Below, in pieces: positions 38,700 through 46,818 of a stretch of DNA of 64,000 nt. Both the position numbers and the translations under genes were made by a program. The stretch comes from Methylotenera versatilis 79 (GTDB lineage: Bacteria; Pseudomonadota; Gammaproteobacteria; Burkholderiales; Methylophilaceae): assembly GCF_000384375.1 (NCBI RefSeq), contig NZ_ARVX01000001.1:62001-126000 (forward strand), given 5' to 3'. Every line of letters starts with the position of its first letter. Position 1 is the stretch's first letter. The notes under the pieces were generated by a model. That model saw only the letters and a list, made by a program, of their open reading frames with translations. It searched no databases and was not told the origin of the DNA.

Positions 38700-38772
38700 A
38701 CTGTGCTTCTTCTCGATTTCAATTAGTCAATTTCAACTAGTCAATATTAACTTCTTGCTCATTTTACTGGGT

Positions 38773-40251
38773 TTAGGCAATTTTTGCCCGTTCTAAAATA
38801 GTGGCGAACTGGTAATCTTCAATTTCATCATAGACTTGTACAAACGCCTGCTTAAAAATTGCGCTTGTTTCAGCGTTATTCGACCAATTTTGCATGAATC
38901 TTTTTAAATCTTTGATATGTTTTTTCTCAAACCACCAAGTGCATCGATGCGCTTGCATACTATCTAAATCGATTAAAACAGGCTTAGAATCCACGACTTT
39001 AATATTGCTTGCCTTGCAATCACCATGTGAAATCTGCAATAGATTCAGCTTATAAAACAGCAAGGCCGTTTCATGTGCGACTTTTTCTTTGGTCGCAATA
39101 TCGTTACTTAACGCAAAAAATTCCGCAATATCTGGCGCATCGATATACGCACTTAAAAAATAAGCGCGCCGCTTAATCCAGCCAAAACGCGTTTCAATTA
39201 AAGCCAAAGGTTTTGCGGTCGTAATATTTAGAATGCTTAATCGGTGCGCATTCGCCCAGGATTTCGCCGCACGACTTTGAGAAATACTCAATTTCAACCC
39301 ATGCCAGATATTTTTAATGTTATAGCGTTTAATCACCACATTTTGCTGGGCGACAATGGATTTTCCCACCGTGCAAGTGTTGCCGCTTTTCAGCCTATTT
39401 GCAGGTTCATTTAGGGAAGAATCCAGTTGCTGCAAGGTCAAATCCGTCGCATCGAAATCACTAGAAAATGCCGCATATTGCTTAAAAGTTTGCTTCACTT
39501 TTACATCACTGCAAGTTCTAAACACTTTCTTATCGGCATAATCACTCGCGGCTTTTTGGCGTAATTTTTGGGTTAAGTTGTAGATATTTGCATAATGTAA
39601 TACAGAGTATTTCACGCCAGTTAACTTGCAATAATGTGTATAAAAATCATCAATCCAGCCACTATCTAGCGCATCCATTTTAGAGAATAAAATCGCTAAA
39701 TTTCGATACTTTTGGCGCTGTTTAAAAAGTGGTGAGAATGACTGAATACCATCGCCATCAATGGCATAAACAGTTTCAGCATCGATTAGAAAGTTTTTAA
39801 AATATAAATCTGTTTGCTGTAAGTCTGCACGATGCAATTGCGCGACAATTGCAGTGAGTTTTAACATTAAATTGAAACGAGCCGCTTTTTCTTGTGATGA
39901 GTTTAATTGCAGATAAAGCACCTCTGCATTTTGCACGGGTTCTACTGCTTTAAATATTAACACCTCATTTACAGCAGCATTACCCGTAAACAGCAAGTCT
40001 GGCGTTGCAATATTCGCCTGAATCAACGCTTGCACGCCCTGCTTATCGCGCTGGGCATAACGCTGAGCATTTGCACCAATAAATAACTTGGCATAAACAT
40101 TGGTATGATTCCAAACAGCTTTGCAAACCAGACGTTTATTCGGCACTACGCGTACAATCCCACTAATCGCCAGCGTTGAGCCGTCAGCCAGGTGCAAATC
40201 AAACGCCATCACACAAGGCGCGGTTATCGATTTTAAATCAGGCAGTTGCAA
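38773..40251 (-). CDS. LPS-core kinase-like protein with two kinase domains in one chain
   Basis: The 492-residue protein holds two kinase-like domains. Domain 1 has a candidate ATP lysine K55 (VYAKLFIG), a catalytic loop HRADLQQTDLYFKN (140-153) and a metal loop AIDGDG (D165/D167). Domain 2 has K308 (VVIKRYN), ISHGDCKASN (H409, D411, N416) and LIDLDS (D428/D430). Both look intact, so both could be active. Kinases of about this size lie next to the carbamoyltransferase in the P. aeruginosa waa-wap cluster (WapQ-like, from memory). The likely role is phosphorylation of core heptose. It overlaps the GT9 gene by 14 bases, so translation is probably coupled. Confidence 0.8.
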   Translation of the reverse strand: MQLPDLKSITAPCVMAFDLHLADGSTLAISGIVRVVPNKRLVCKAVWNHTNVYAKLFIGANAQRYAQRDKQGVQALIQANIATPDLLFTGNAAVNEVLIFKAVEPVQNAEVLYLQLNSSQEKAARFNLMLKLTAIVAQLHRADLQQTDLYFKNFLIDAETVYAIDGDGIQSFSPLFKQRQKYRNLAILFSKMDALDSGWIDDFYTHYCKLTGVKYSVLHYANIYNLTQKLRQKAASDYADKKVFRTCSDVKVKQTFKQYAAFSSDFDATDLTLQQLDSSLNEPANRLKSGNTCTVGKSIVAQQNVVIKRYNIKNIWHGLKLSISQSRAAKSWANAHRLSILNITTAKPLALIETRFGWIKRRAYFLSAYIDAPDIAEFFALSNDIATKEKVAHETALLFYKLNLLQISHGDCKASNIKVVDSKPVLIDLDSMQAHRCTWWFEKKHIKDLKRFMQNWSNNAETSAIFKQAFVQVYDEIEDYQFATILERAKIA

Positions 40252-41215
40252 GGCGTGGAAACTTCGCTAATAAATTTAAAGCAGCTTCCAGCACTTCTGC
40301 CGTTTCAATTGCCGCCATCGATTCCGCTTTGATAATATGATGCTGCGGACGCACAGGATACGGCCCCGCCAAGATAGGATCAGTCGGGCCATATAGCCCA
40401 ACAATAGGCACGGTTGAAGCCGATGCAAGATGAAAAACGCCACAATCATGCGCTATGAATAAAGACATGTCCTGCATTAAATCGAACACATCTTTAGCGC
40501 TGGTTTTACCAACTAAGTTAATGGTATTCGGCACACTTTGTTGAAATTGTTTAGCTAAAAACGCCTCATTTCTAGTGCCTGTTACCACAATTCTAATCGC
40601 AGGATTCGCCTTAATTAAGGCTTGTCCTAGCGCAATATATTGATCAACCGACCAAAGCCGATCGTTATTAGCACGATTCTTATAGAAAAACTTCCAGCCA
40701 TGTAATGAGGTGGTGCCACAGCCCAAGTGAATATTTACTAACACATCAGATGTACTGACTTTACCCAAGCCTGCAAACTTGCCCGCAATTCCGTTACCAA
40801 TCACATATTGTCTGTCAGCATCTGTAATCGGTTGATTAATTAAAGAAGCCACGAATTGCAACTGCTGCTCGCCGCGTGCAACGCCATTTATATATTCTGG
40901 AATCACCTTTAGCGCCGTTTTTCTGCCTTTTATTTTTTTTAACGCATTGATATTTAAGCAAATATGCTGATTATAGTTTTTCGCCAATCGGTCAAATGCA
41001 CGCGCATTGCCAAAGAAGCGATTTAAAACGATTAAGCGATTAATGTCTGGGCTATTTTCAAAAACTTCTGCGCTTAATTTGTTCAGTGCGATTACATCAA
41101 TTGTCGCTTGCGGCAGATGTTTGCGTAAGAACTTGATGGCTGGCGTACAGAAAACATTGTTACCTGTACTTGCCGAAGCCAATATTAAAATCTTGTCTGT
41201 ATTGTTTAAATGCAT
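40238..41215 (-). CDS. GT9-family (heptosyltransferase-like) glycosyltransferase
   Basis: A 325-residue GT9 protein distinct from waaC and waaF. It begins with ILILASASTGNNVFCTPAIKFL, in which the usual GD pair of heptosyltransferases is replaced by GN. The donor-binding C-terminal region has IAHDCGVFHLASA and VGLYGPTDP. It probably adds a third heptose or another sugar to the core. It begins 4 bases after the InaA-like kinase gene ends and overlaps the two-domain kinase gene, so the three form an operon. Confidence 0.85.
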   Translation of the reverse strand: MHLNNTDKILILASASTGNNVFCTPAIKFLRKHLPQATIDVIALNKLSAEVFENSPDINRLIVLNRFFGNARAFDRLAKNYNQHICLNINALKKIKGRKTALKVIPEYINGVARGEQQLQFVASLINQPITDADRQYVIGNGIAGKFAGLGKVSTSDVLVNIHLGCGTTSLHGWKFFYKNRANNDRLWSVDQYIALGQALIKANPAIRIVVTGTRNEAFLAKQFQQSVPNTINLVGKTSAKDVFDLMQDMSLFIAHDCGVFHLASASTVPIVGLYGPTDPILAGPYPVRPQHHIIKAESMAAIETAEVLEAALNLLAKFPRLATA

Positions 41216-41219
41216 GGTT

Positions 41220-42005
41220 TTATGTGCTTTTTTGTAATGATTTTTTATTTAAATAGCGACATAAAAATTTATGCCGTGTGTTTAAAGTGTTGTCTGTTAA
41301 AGAGTTAACACCAAAATACTGCTTAAAAAAAGCCAGTTTGTTGCTTGCCCTTAAATTAATCGCTCGATAATGTAACGTGATTAAATCAGCAAATCGAAAC
41401 CACGCGATAAAAGCCGTGATACGTGATTTTTCAAAATCAATGGCAGCCACTTCAAAATTATTTTCTTCAAAACCAGCACCATTTTCCTTAATAAACAAAT
41501 GCTTAAGGTAAAGAGAGCGATGCTGAACACCCGCTTGGTGCAGTTTTCGCACCGCATTTGCCAATGCGCGCATCAGCATTCTTTGTTGATTAATGCTGAT
41601 ATTGGCGTGATTTTTTAGCCAATCATCTGCCGCCATAAATCCTGTTAACGCTTCGGTCAGCAATATCGCTTTGTCTTGCTGATTACCGAAAAAAACCAAC
41701 TTTGGCGTGGACACATTGCGTTTGCCTAAATATTCTAAAATCTCAAATTCGCGTACAAAAGTAGGTTCACCCACAAACGGATGTCGCCACGTACGGCGCA
41801 TGTGTGCTTGTTGCCGCTTAAGATAAAACCCTTGCAACTTGCCACTCGCATCAGTCAGTTCAATATAATTGACACCACTCCAGCCGCCACGCTCACGGTT
41901 TGGCGGCTCAAACCAATCACCTTCATAGCGCCACAACTGCTCAAAGCTAGCTAATTGATGCTGCTGCAACAATGGCTGATATTGGGGAGAAATAGTGCTT
42001 TGCAA
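41220..42005 (-). CDS. InaA/WaaP-type LPS kinase
   Basis: A 261-residue small kinase with YLKRQQ (K63), QHRSLYLKHLFI (162-171) as catalytic loop and AAIDFEK (D190) as metal loop. The loop has Ser where RfaP has Asp, which is common in the InaA subgroup, so its catalysis may differ. The W-rich N-terminus (LWRYEGDWFEPPNRERGGWSG) is typical of that subgroup. It is the first gene of the operon with GT9, the two-domain kinase and perhaps the carbamoyltransferase, and is divergent from the acyltransferase gene. Confidence 0.82.
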   Translation of the reverse strand: MQSTISPQYQPLLQQHQLASFEQLWRYEGDWFEPPNRERGGWSGVNYIELTDASGKLQGFYLKRQQAHMRRTWRHPFVGEPTFVREFEILEYLGKRNVSTPKLVFFGNQQDKAILLTEALTGFMAADDWLKNHANISINQQRMLMRALANAVRKLHQAGVQHRSLYLKHLFIKENGAGFEENNFEVAAIDFEKSRITAFIAWFRFADLITLHYRAINLRASNKLAFFKQYFGVNSLTDNTLNTRHKFLCRYLNKKSLQKST

Positions 42006-42098
42006 AAAATATCCTTTAAACTGTCATCTTTAAACTAACATGCGCCGCCATCAAACTGCTGCGCTATAAATGGTAAAGCTGATACTTAACACTTAAAA

Positions 42099-43022
42099 AT
42101 GCTCAATTTTATTTTTAACACTATTTTGAATGCTGTTTTTAAATTTTTCGGTATTTTATCACTACCGAGTTTACACCGCTTGGGCGTCGTGCTTGGTTGG
42201 TTAATCTATTGGTGCATGCCAAAATCGTCAATCACCATTAAAAACAATATTAAAACCAGTGGGTTAGCTAAAGGTGCACAGCAATTTAAGCAAATTTTAA
42301 ATGCAAATATTGGGGAATCTGGCAAAGCTGTATTTGAAACGATTGGTATTTGGCAGAAAAAAGAAACGGACATTCTGGGTTTAGTCAGACAAGTGCATGG
42401 CTGGCAAACTGTTAAAGATGCCTTGCAACTGGGTAAAGGGATTATCTTTTTAACGCCGCATTTAGGTTGTTTTGAAATAACGTCCATTTATTATGGCTCA
42501 AAACATCCCATCACCGTATTGTATCGCCCACCGAAATTGCAACTATTGCACAACTTTATATTGCAAGGCCGCACCCGCAAAGGCGTCACATTGGCAGAAG
42601 CAAGCGCAAGCGGCGTACGAAAGCTGATGCAAGCATTGAAACGCAATGAAGCAATTGGCATTTTGCCCGACCAAATACCTGCTGCGGGCGAAGGTGAATG
42701 GGCAGATTTTTTCGGGAAACAGGCTTATACGATGACTCTAGCCAGCAAACTAGCAGAAAAAACTGGCGCGACGGTGATTATGGCATTTGGTGAGCGACTA
42801 GCAAATGGCACTGGCTTTGATATTCACATTACCCGCTTGGAATCGATTGCCACGACAACATTACTAAATAATGCGATTGAGCAACAAATCGCGCTAAACC
42901 CAGCACAATATTTATGGCGTTATGACCGCTATAAACAAAGGCGGCATGCGATGGAAAAACGGGAAGCGCCCGCAACTACTGCAGAATTGAAATCAAAATC
43001 CACAAAAAATCCTAGCGAATAG
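42099..43022 (+). CDS. LpxL/HtrB-type lipid A acyltransferase
   Basis: A 307-residue member of the lauroyl/myristoyl acyltransferase family, with an N-terminal membrane anchor (about 1-38), the catalytic H-x4-E in TPHLGCFE, the RPPK motif and DQIP further on. It would add a secondary acyl chain to lipid A at the inner membrane. It is the only plus-strand gene in this stretch. Its 3' end overlaps the 3' end of rfaP by 11 bases on the opposite strand. Confidence 0.9.
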   Translation: MLNFIFNTILNAVFKFFGILSLPSLHRLGVVLGWLIYWCMPKSSITIKNNIKTSGLAKGAQQFKQILNANIGESGKAVFETIGIWQKKETDILGLVRQVHGWQTVKDALQLGKGIIFLTPHLGCFEITSIYYGSKHPITVLYRPPKLQLLHNFILQGRTRKGVTLAEASASGVRKLMQALKRNEAIGILPDQIPAAGEGEWADFFGKQAYTMTLASKLAEKTGATVIMAFGERLANGTGFDIHITRLESIATTTLLNNAIEQQIALNPAQYLWRYDRYKQRRHAMEKREAPATTAELKSKSTKNPSE

Positions 43023-43827
43023 CTGACTTTTCTTTTTGCAAACGTTGCTGAAATTTCTGGCTATTAAATTTGGTTAACAAAGCCTGCGAACGCGACTCCA
43101 CTTGCGCCCAAAAATCTGGGCTTTGCGGTAAGTAATGTTGCTTGAATATTGCTAAATCATTGGTACTTAACCCGTATTGCATGGCAGAAAAATAAAGCCC
43201 TGCGATATCTTTCATCACCGCGTTGCCATTGCTTGGCTGGTCTTTTAACATGCGATGCAAATCGATTAAGTGTAGATTTTTGATGCTTGAATCTTTAAAG
43301 TTTAAGTCATGTTTCTTCAAAACAAAGTGGCATAAATAAAAATCACGATGGCAAAGCTCTGCGCCATGTAATTTGCTCGCTAACTCAGCAACTGCTTGCA
43401 TCAATGCTTGCTTAAAACTATCTGAATATGCAGACCAATCCGCGCTAAGTTCTTCCAAACTGACAATATCACCAAGATCTTCTGTCATCACAAAAGACTG
43501 CATTGTCGCGGGATTACAACCCTGCTGACCATAAGCCACCAGCGGCGTGGTTGGTATGCCAATTGCGTTAAGTTTTTGAATGGCGTTTACTTCTGTCATC
43601 GCACCCAGAATAGGCTTTTTAAAGGCAATTAGATTCTTAAAAATCTCAGCCCAGCCCACGCCAAAATGCTGCTTAATAAAATAACTTTTTCCACCTAATG
43701 TAACTTGTATGGTTTTACGGCCGCGTACATCACGAAAAGCTTTGCCAGGCATTTGTATCAACGCGTTAAACACATCAGCACTAAGATGTTTTTTAATTTC
43801 TTCAGGCACCACTAAATGATTATTCAT
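43012..43827 (-). CDS. rfaP: LPS core heptose(I) kinase
   Basis: RfaP/WaaP phosphorylates the first heptose of the inner core. The 271-residue protein has K53 (YFIKQHFGVGWAEI), a conserved MTEDLGD segment, catalytic D162 in CHRDFYLCHF and the metal Asp D189 in HLIDLHRM. All expected kinase residues are present. It overlaps the waaG gene by 8 bases, the usual waaG-waaP pair. Confidence 0.95.
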   Translation of the reverse strand: MNNHLVVPEEIKKHLSADVFNALIQMPGKAFRDVRGRKTIQVTLGGKSYFIKQHFGVGWAEIFKNLIAFKKPILGAMTEVNAIQKLNAIGIPTTPLVAYGQQGCNPATMQSFVMTEDLGDIVSLEELSADWSAYSDSFKQALMQAVAELASKLHGAELCHRDFYLCHFVLKKHDLNFKDSSIKNLHLIDLHRMLKDQPSNGNAVMKDIAGLYFSAMQYGLSTNDLAIFKQHYLPQSPDFWAQVESRSQALLTKFNSQKFQQRLQKEKSAIR

Positions 43828-44992
43828 GCGACTTCTCTTTTTCGTACAAAGCCTGTTTTTGCTCAGCTATTTTTTTGCCTGCAAGCGCAATTAAAATCCC
43901 AGCTTCTGCACTGCCATCATTGGCTTGCATAATTTGCTGCACATAAGCTAAACCGTTTTGCGACCACTTTGCTTTTTGCTCTGTTTGTATCATCTGCAAA
44001 AACTGTTGATTAAATTCATCTTGGTTAAAAGGTGAAGTCGATACGATTCCTGCATCAGCATCCGCTACATGATGCGCATAACCACAACTGGCCGTCACCA
44101 GCATTGGCGCGCCACTCGCCATGCCTTCCAATATCACCAAACCAGTATTTTCGCGATAAGCGGGGTGAATGCACACATCGGCGCCCTGCATTAATTGTGG
44201 CGTATCGGGCCGGCCTTTTGATATCACCACATGATTTTGAACGTCCAGATTTTTTGCCATTTTTAGAAATTGCTTGGGATTATCTTGCCCTACTGCGACC
44301 AATTTTGTATTCGCACGCATCGCATCAGGCAATGCAGCAAGCGCCAGAATCGCCCGATCCAAGCCTTTCATCGCAAAGCCAGAACCTGTTAATAAGAACA
44401 CAAAGTCATGCGGTGCAAAACCGAAAGCATCGCGTAAATGCGCGCGCATTTTAGCTTTATCTTGCAACACAAATCGCTGTGGCGATAAAAACGGTGGAAT
44501 ATAGTGAAAGCGCTCACTTTGTGTGCCATACCAATGCTGAAAATGCGGCTTTTCTGTCAGAGAAACTGCTAATATTTGCGTGTTAAGTTCTGCTGAAAAC
44601 ACGGCTTTTTCACATGCAGCAAACCATTTAAAACGTGGCAATAGGCGATATAAGAAATGACGCTGCTTGTGCGCACGCTCTATAAAACAAGGGTCTGCAG
44701 CAAAATGCGCATCCAAACCCGCCATGCGGTTGTAGCCAAACACATAATCAAAATGATTGTCTTTTATTTGCGTAAAAGTCACCTGTATAAATTGCTGATA
44801 ACGCTGATAATTAAACCAAGCTTTTTGTGGCAATTCATGCACCTTGATATTGGCAGGTGCGTCGCCCTGCCAACTCATGGTAAAAATCTCTACCGCATGT
44901 CCGCGTTTAACCAGTTCATTGGCGGTGCGCAGCATATCGCGCTGCATGCCGCCAAACGGAAAGTATTTAAAAATAATAAAAGCAAACTTCAT
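43820..44992 (-). CDS. waaG: LPS core glycosyltransferase WaaG-type (GT4)
   Basis: A 390-residue GT4 enzyme that would add the first hexose to heptose II. It starts with FAFIIFKYFPFGGMQRDMLR, the WaaG-type acceptor loop, and carries the donor motif AYRENTGLVILEGMASG (E-x7-E). It is divergent from waaC across 87 bases and coupled to rfaP downstream. The sugar is glucose in E. coli; here it is not proven. Confidence 0.92.
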   Translation of the reverse strand: MKFAFIIFKYFPFGGMQRDMLRTANELVKRGHAVEIFTMSWQGDAPANIKVHELPQKAWFNYQRYQQFIQVTFTQIKDNHFDYVFGYNRMAGLDAHFAADPCFIERAHKQRHFLYRLLPRFKWFAACEKAVFSAELNTQILAVSLTEKPHFQHWYGTQSERFHYIPPFLSPQRFVLQDKAKMRAHLRDAFGFAPHDFVFLLTGSGFAMKGLDRAILALAALPDAMRANTKLVAVGQDNPKQFLKMAKNLDVQNHVVISKGRPDTPQLMQGADVCIHPAYRENTGLVILEGMASGAPMLVTASCGYAHHVADADAGIVSTSPFNQDEFNQQFLQMIQTEQKAKWSQNGLAYVQQIMQANDGSAEAGILIALAGKKIAEQKQALYEKEKSHE

Positions 44993-45079
44993 GAGGTAAT
45001 GAGCGGTTTTTCAATGCATGAAAAAGTTGATTGTATGCGAAAATGCTCAAAATAATGCCTAAAAATTATATTTAGACTC

Positions 45080-46051
45080 ATGAAAATTCTCATTGTTAAA
45101 ACCTCTTCGCTGGGCGATGTGATTCATTGCCTGCCTGTCATCAACGATATTCATGCCGCTTTTCCAAACGCGCAGATTGACTGGATAGTGGAAGAAAGTT
45201 TTGCTGACATTCCACGCCTGCATCCAGCCATTAACCAAGTGTACACCGTTGCATTCAGGCGTTGGCGTAAGCACTTACTTAACACTCAAACCTGGTCAGA
45301 AATCAAACAATTCAAGCAGTTAATCGCTAGTAATCAATATGATGCGGTGATTGATACGCAAGGTTTATTCAAAAGCGCGTTCATTACGTGGCTGACAAAT
45401 GGCGTCAAACATGGCTACGATAAACAATCGATTCGCGAAGCTATTGCTAGTCATTTTTACGATAAAACTTATGCTATTTCTTATCAGCAACATGCCGTCA
45501 GCAGAAATCGTACATTGGCGGCGTTAAGTTTAGGTTATACCGCGCCGACGAATGCGCCTGATTACGGCATACAAGCTAAGGTTGATTTAAATGCAATTCC
45601 CAGCAAACCTTTTTTGATCGCGCTGCATGGCACTAGCCGCGATAGCAAACTGTGGCCAACTGAGCATTGGATTAACCTTGGAAAAGCCTTAAAAAACCAG
45701 CAACTCAATATGATGCTACCTTGGTCGAACGCTGCTGAATTGGCGCGTGCCGAAGAGATTGCACAGAGTTTGGAGAATGCGGTCGTATTACCAAAATCAA
45801 ACATAGCAGAATTAGCATCAACAATCAGCCAAGCAAAAGCCGCCATTGGCGTAGATACAGGTTTATCGCATTTGTCGGCGGCACTGAATATTCCAACTAT
45901 CGCTATTTACACTGACACTAACCCAGCGCTAACTGGCGTTGTAGGTAGTCGTGCGCCAGTCGTTAATCTGGGCAATATTGGCGAAATACCTAGTGTTGAT
46001 AGTGTTTTGACGCATCTCAGTCAAATTCAAACGCCCTCTCAAATAACTTAA
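45080..46051 (+). CDS. waaC: LPS heptosyltransferase I
   Basis: WaaC adds the first heptose to Kdo. The 323-residue GT9 protein starts with MKILIVKTSSLGDVIHCLPV, characteristic of WaaC, and has LHGTSRDSKLWP and IGVDTGLSHLSAAL in the ADP-heptose-binding domain. It is the last gene of the LPS block; grpE follows on the same strand with its own heat-shock promoter. Confidence 0.96.
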   Translation: MKILIVKTSSLGDVIHCLPVINDIHAAFPNAQIDWIVEESFADIPRLHPAINQVYTVAFRRWRKHLLNTQTWSEIKQFKQLIASNQYDAVIDTQGLFKSAFITWLTNGVKHGYDKQSIREAIASHFYDKTYAISYQQHAVSRNRTLAALSLGYTAPTNAPDYGIQAKVDLNAIPSKPFLIALHGTSRDSKLWPTEHWINLGKALKNQQLNMMLPWSNAAELARAEEIAQSLENAVVLPKSNIAELASTISQAKAAIGVDTGLSHLSAALNIPTIAIYTDTNPALTGVVGSRAPVVNLGNIGEIPSVDSVLTHLSQIQTPSQIT

Positions 46052-46096
46052 CACTCAATTTAACTCAAAAAATTGCGCAAATTTTGCGCTGGCACA

Positions 46097-46124
46097 CTTG
46101 AAATAAAACCGCTTATCCCCACGT
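46097..46124 (+). promoter_or_regulatory. Sigma-32 (RpoH) promoter for grpE
   Basis: CTTGAAA (46097-46103), 13 bases, CCCCACGT (46117-46124). This matches the heat-shock consensus CTTGAAA-N11-16-CCCCATNT at all but one defined position, and lies 33 bases before the grpE ATG. Confidence 0.85.
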
Positions 46125-46157
46125 TCAAAACAGTGTTATTAATGAATGGGGAAACAC

Positions 46158-46676
46158 ATGCAAGAAGATAAACAAGCAGATTTAGATAATTCACAATCAG
46201 AAACGCCAATTGAAGAAACTAGCGTGCAAACAGCTGAAGAGCGCATTGCCGAATTAGAAGCGGCGTTAGAAGAAGCGAAAGCCAGTGTTTTATACACTAA
46301 AGCTGAAGGTGAAAATATTCGCCGTCGTGCCAATGATGATATTGATAAGGCGCGCAAATTTGCGCTGGAAAAATTCAGTGGCGAATTATTAGCCGTAAAA
46401 GATAGTTTAGATGCAGCAGTGCTGATTGAAGCGGCTGATGTGCAGTCTTATAAAGATGGTATTCAAATCACCATTAAACAATTGGCGGCGGTATTTGAAA
46501 AATTCCATATCGCAGAAGTCAATCCAGTCGGTGAGAAATTCGATCCGAATAAACACCAAGCGATTTCGATGCTGGAAAACAGTGGCGAACCAAATACGGT
46601 AACTAGCGTATTGCAAAAAGGCTACACCTTGAACGAACGCGTATTAAGACCTGCGTTGGTCATGGTTGCAAAGTAA
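46158..46676 (+). CDS. grpE: Nucleotide exchange factor GrpE
   Basis: GrpE releases ADP from DnaK. The protein (172 residues from the ATG at 46158) has an acidic, Gln-rich N-terminal tail, a long dimerising helix and the family segment [20 protein letters not shown], followed by the C-terminal beta domain ([23 protein letters not shown]). I chose 46158 because GGGGA lies six bases before it; an in-frame ATG at 46146 would add four residues. Confidence 0.95.
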   Translation: MQEDKQADLDNSQSETPIEETSVQTAEERIAELEAALEEAKASVLYTKAEGENIRRRANDDIDKARKFALEKFSGELLAVKDSLDAAVLIEAADVQSYKDGIQITIKQLAAVFEKFHIAEVNPVGEKFDPNKHQAISMLENSGEPNTVTSVLQKGYTLNERVLRPALVMVAK

Positions 46677-46689
46677 GCCATTTAAATAG

Positions 46690-46716
46690 AATAGCCACAA
46701 GTCTTTTAAGGCTATT
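46690..46716 (+). other. Hairpin between grpE and dnaK overlapping the dnaK heat-shock promoter
   Basis: AATAGCC and GGCTATT pair across 13 bases. No T run follows, so it is unlikely to be a full terminator. Its right arm overlaps the first bases of the -35-like element at 46714. Confidence 0.35.
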
Positions 46717-46741
46717 GAAAAGCAAAAAATTCACCCAATAT
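46714..46741 (+). promoter_or_regulatory. Probable sigma-32 promoter for dnaK
   Basis: ATTGAAA (46714-46720), 13 bases, CCCAATAT (46734-46741). This is one mismatch per element from the heat-shock consensus, with the same spacing as the grpE promoter. It would give a leader of about 70 bases. Confidence 0.6.
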
Positions 46742-46818
46742 TACTGTTAAGTTGTTCAACAAAAGTTTGAACGCATAACTCAATTTATAGTTATTTAGAA
46801 AGATAAGGAATAAGCAAC

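Noticed and set aside
38717-38744. Direct repeat of TTTCAAYTAGTCAA, two copies
   Set aside because: Two 14-base copies in AT-rich sequence before the carbamoyltransferase start; too few for a CRISPR array or iteron set and without other support.
46052-46157. CIRCE operator before grpE
   Set aside because: Only isolated ACTC words occur; the TTAGCACTC-N9-GAGTGCTAA pattern is absent and a sigma-32 promoter explains the region.
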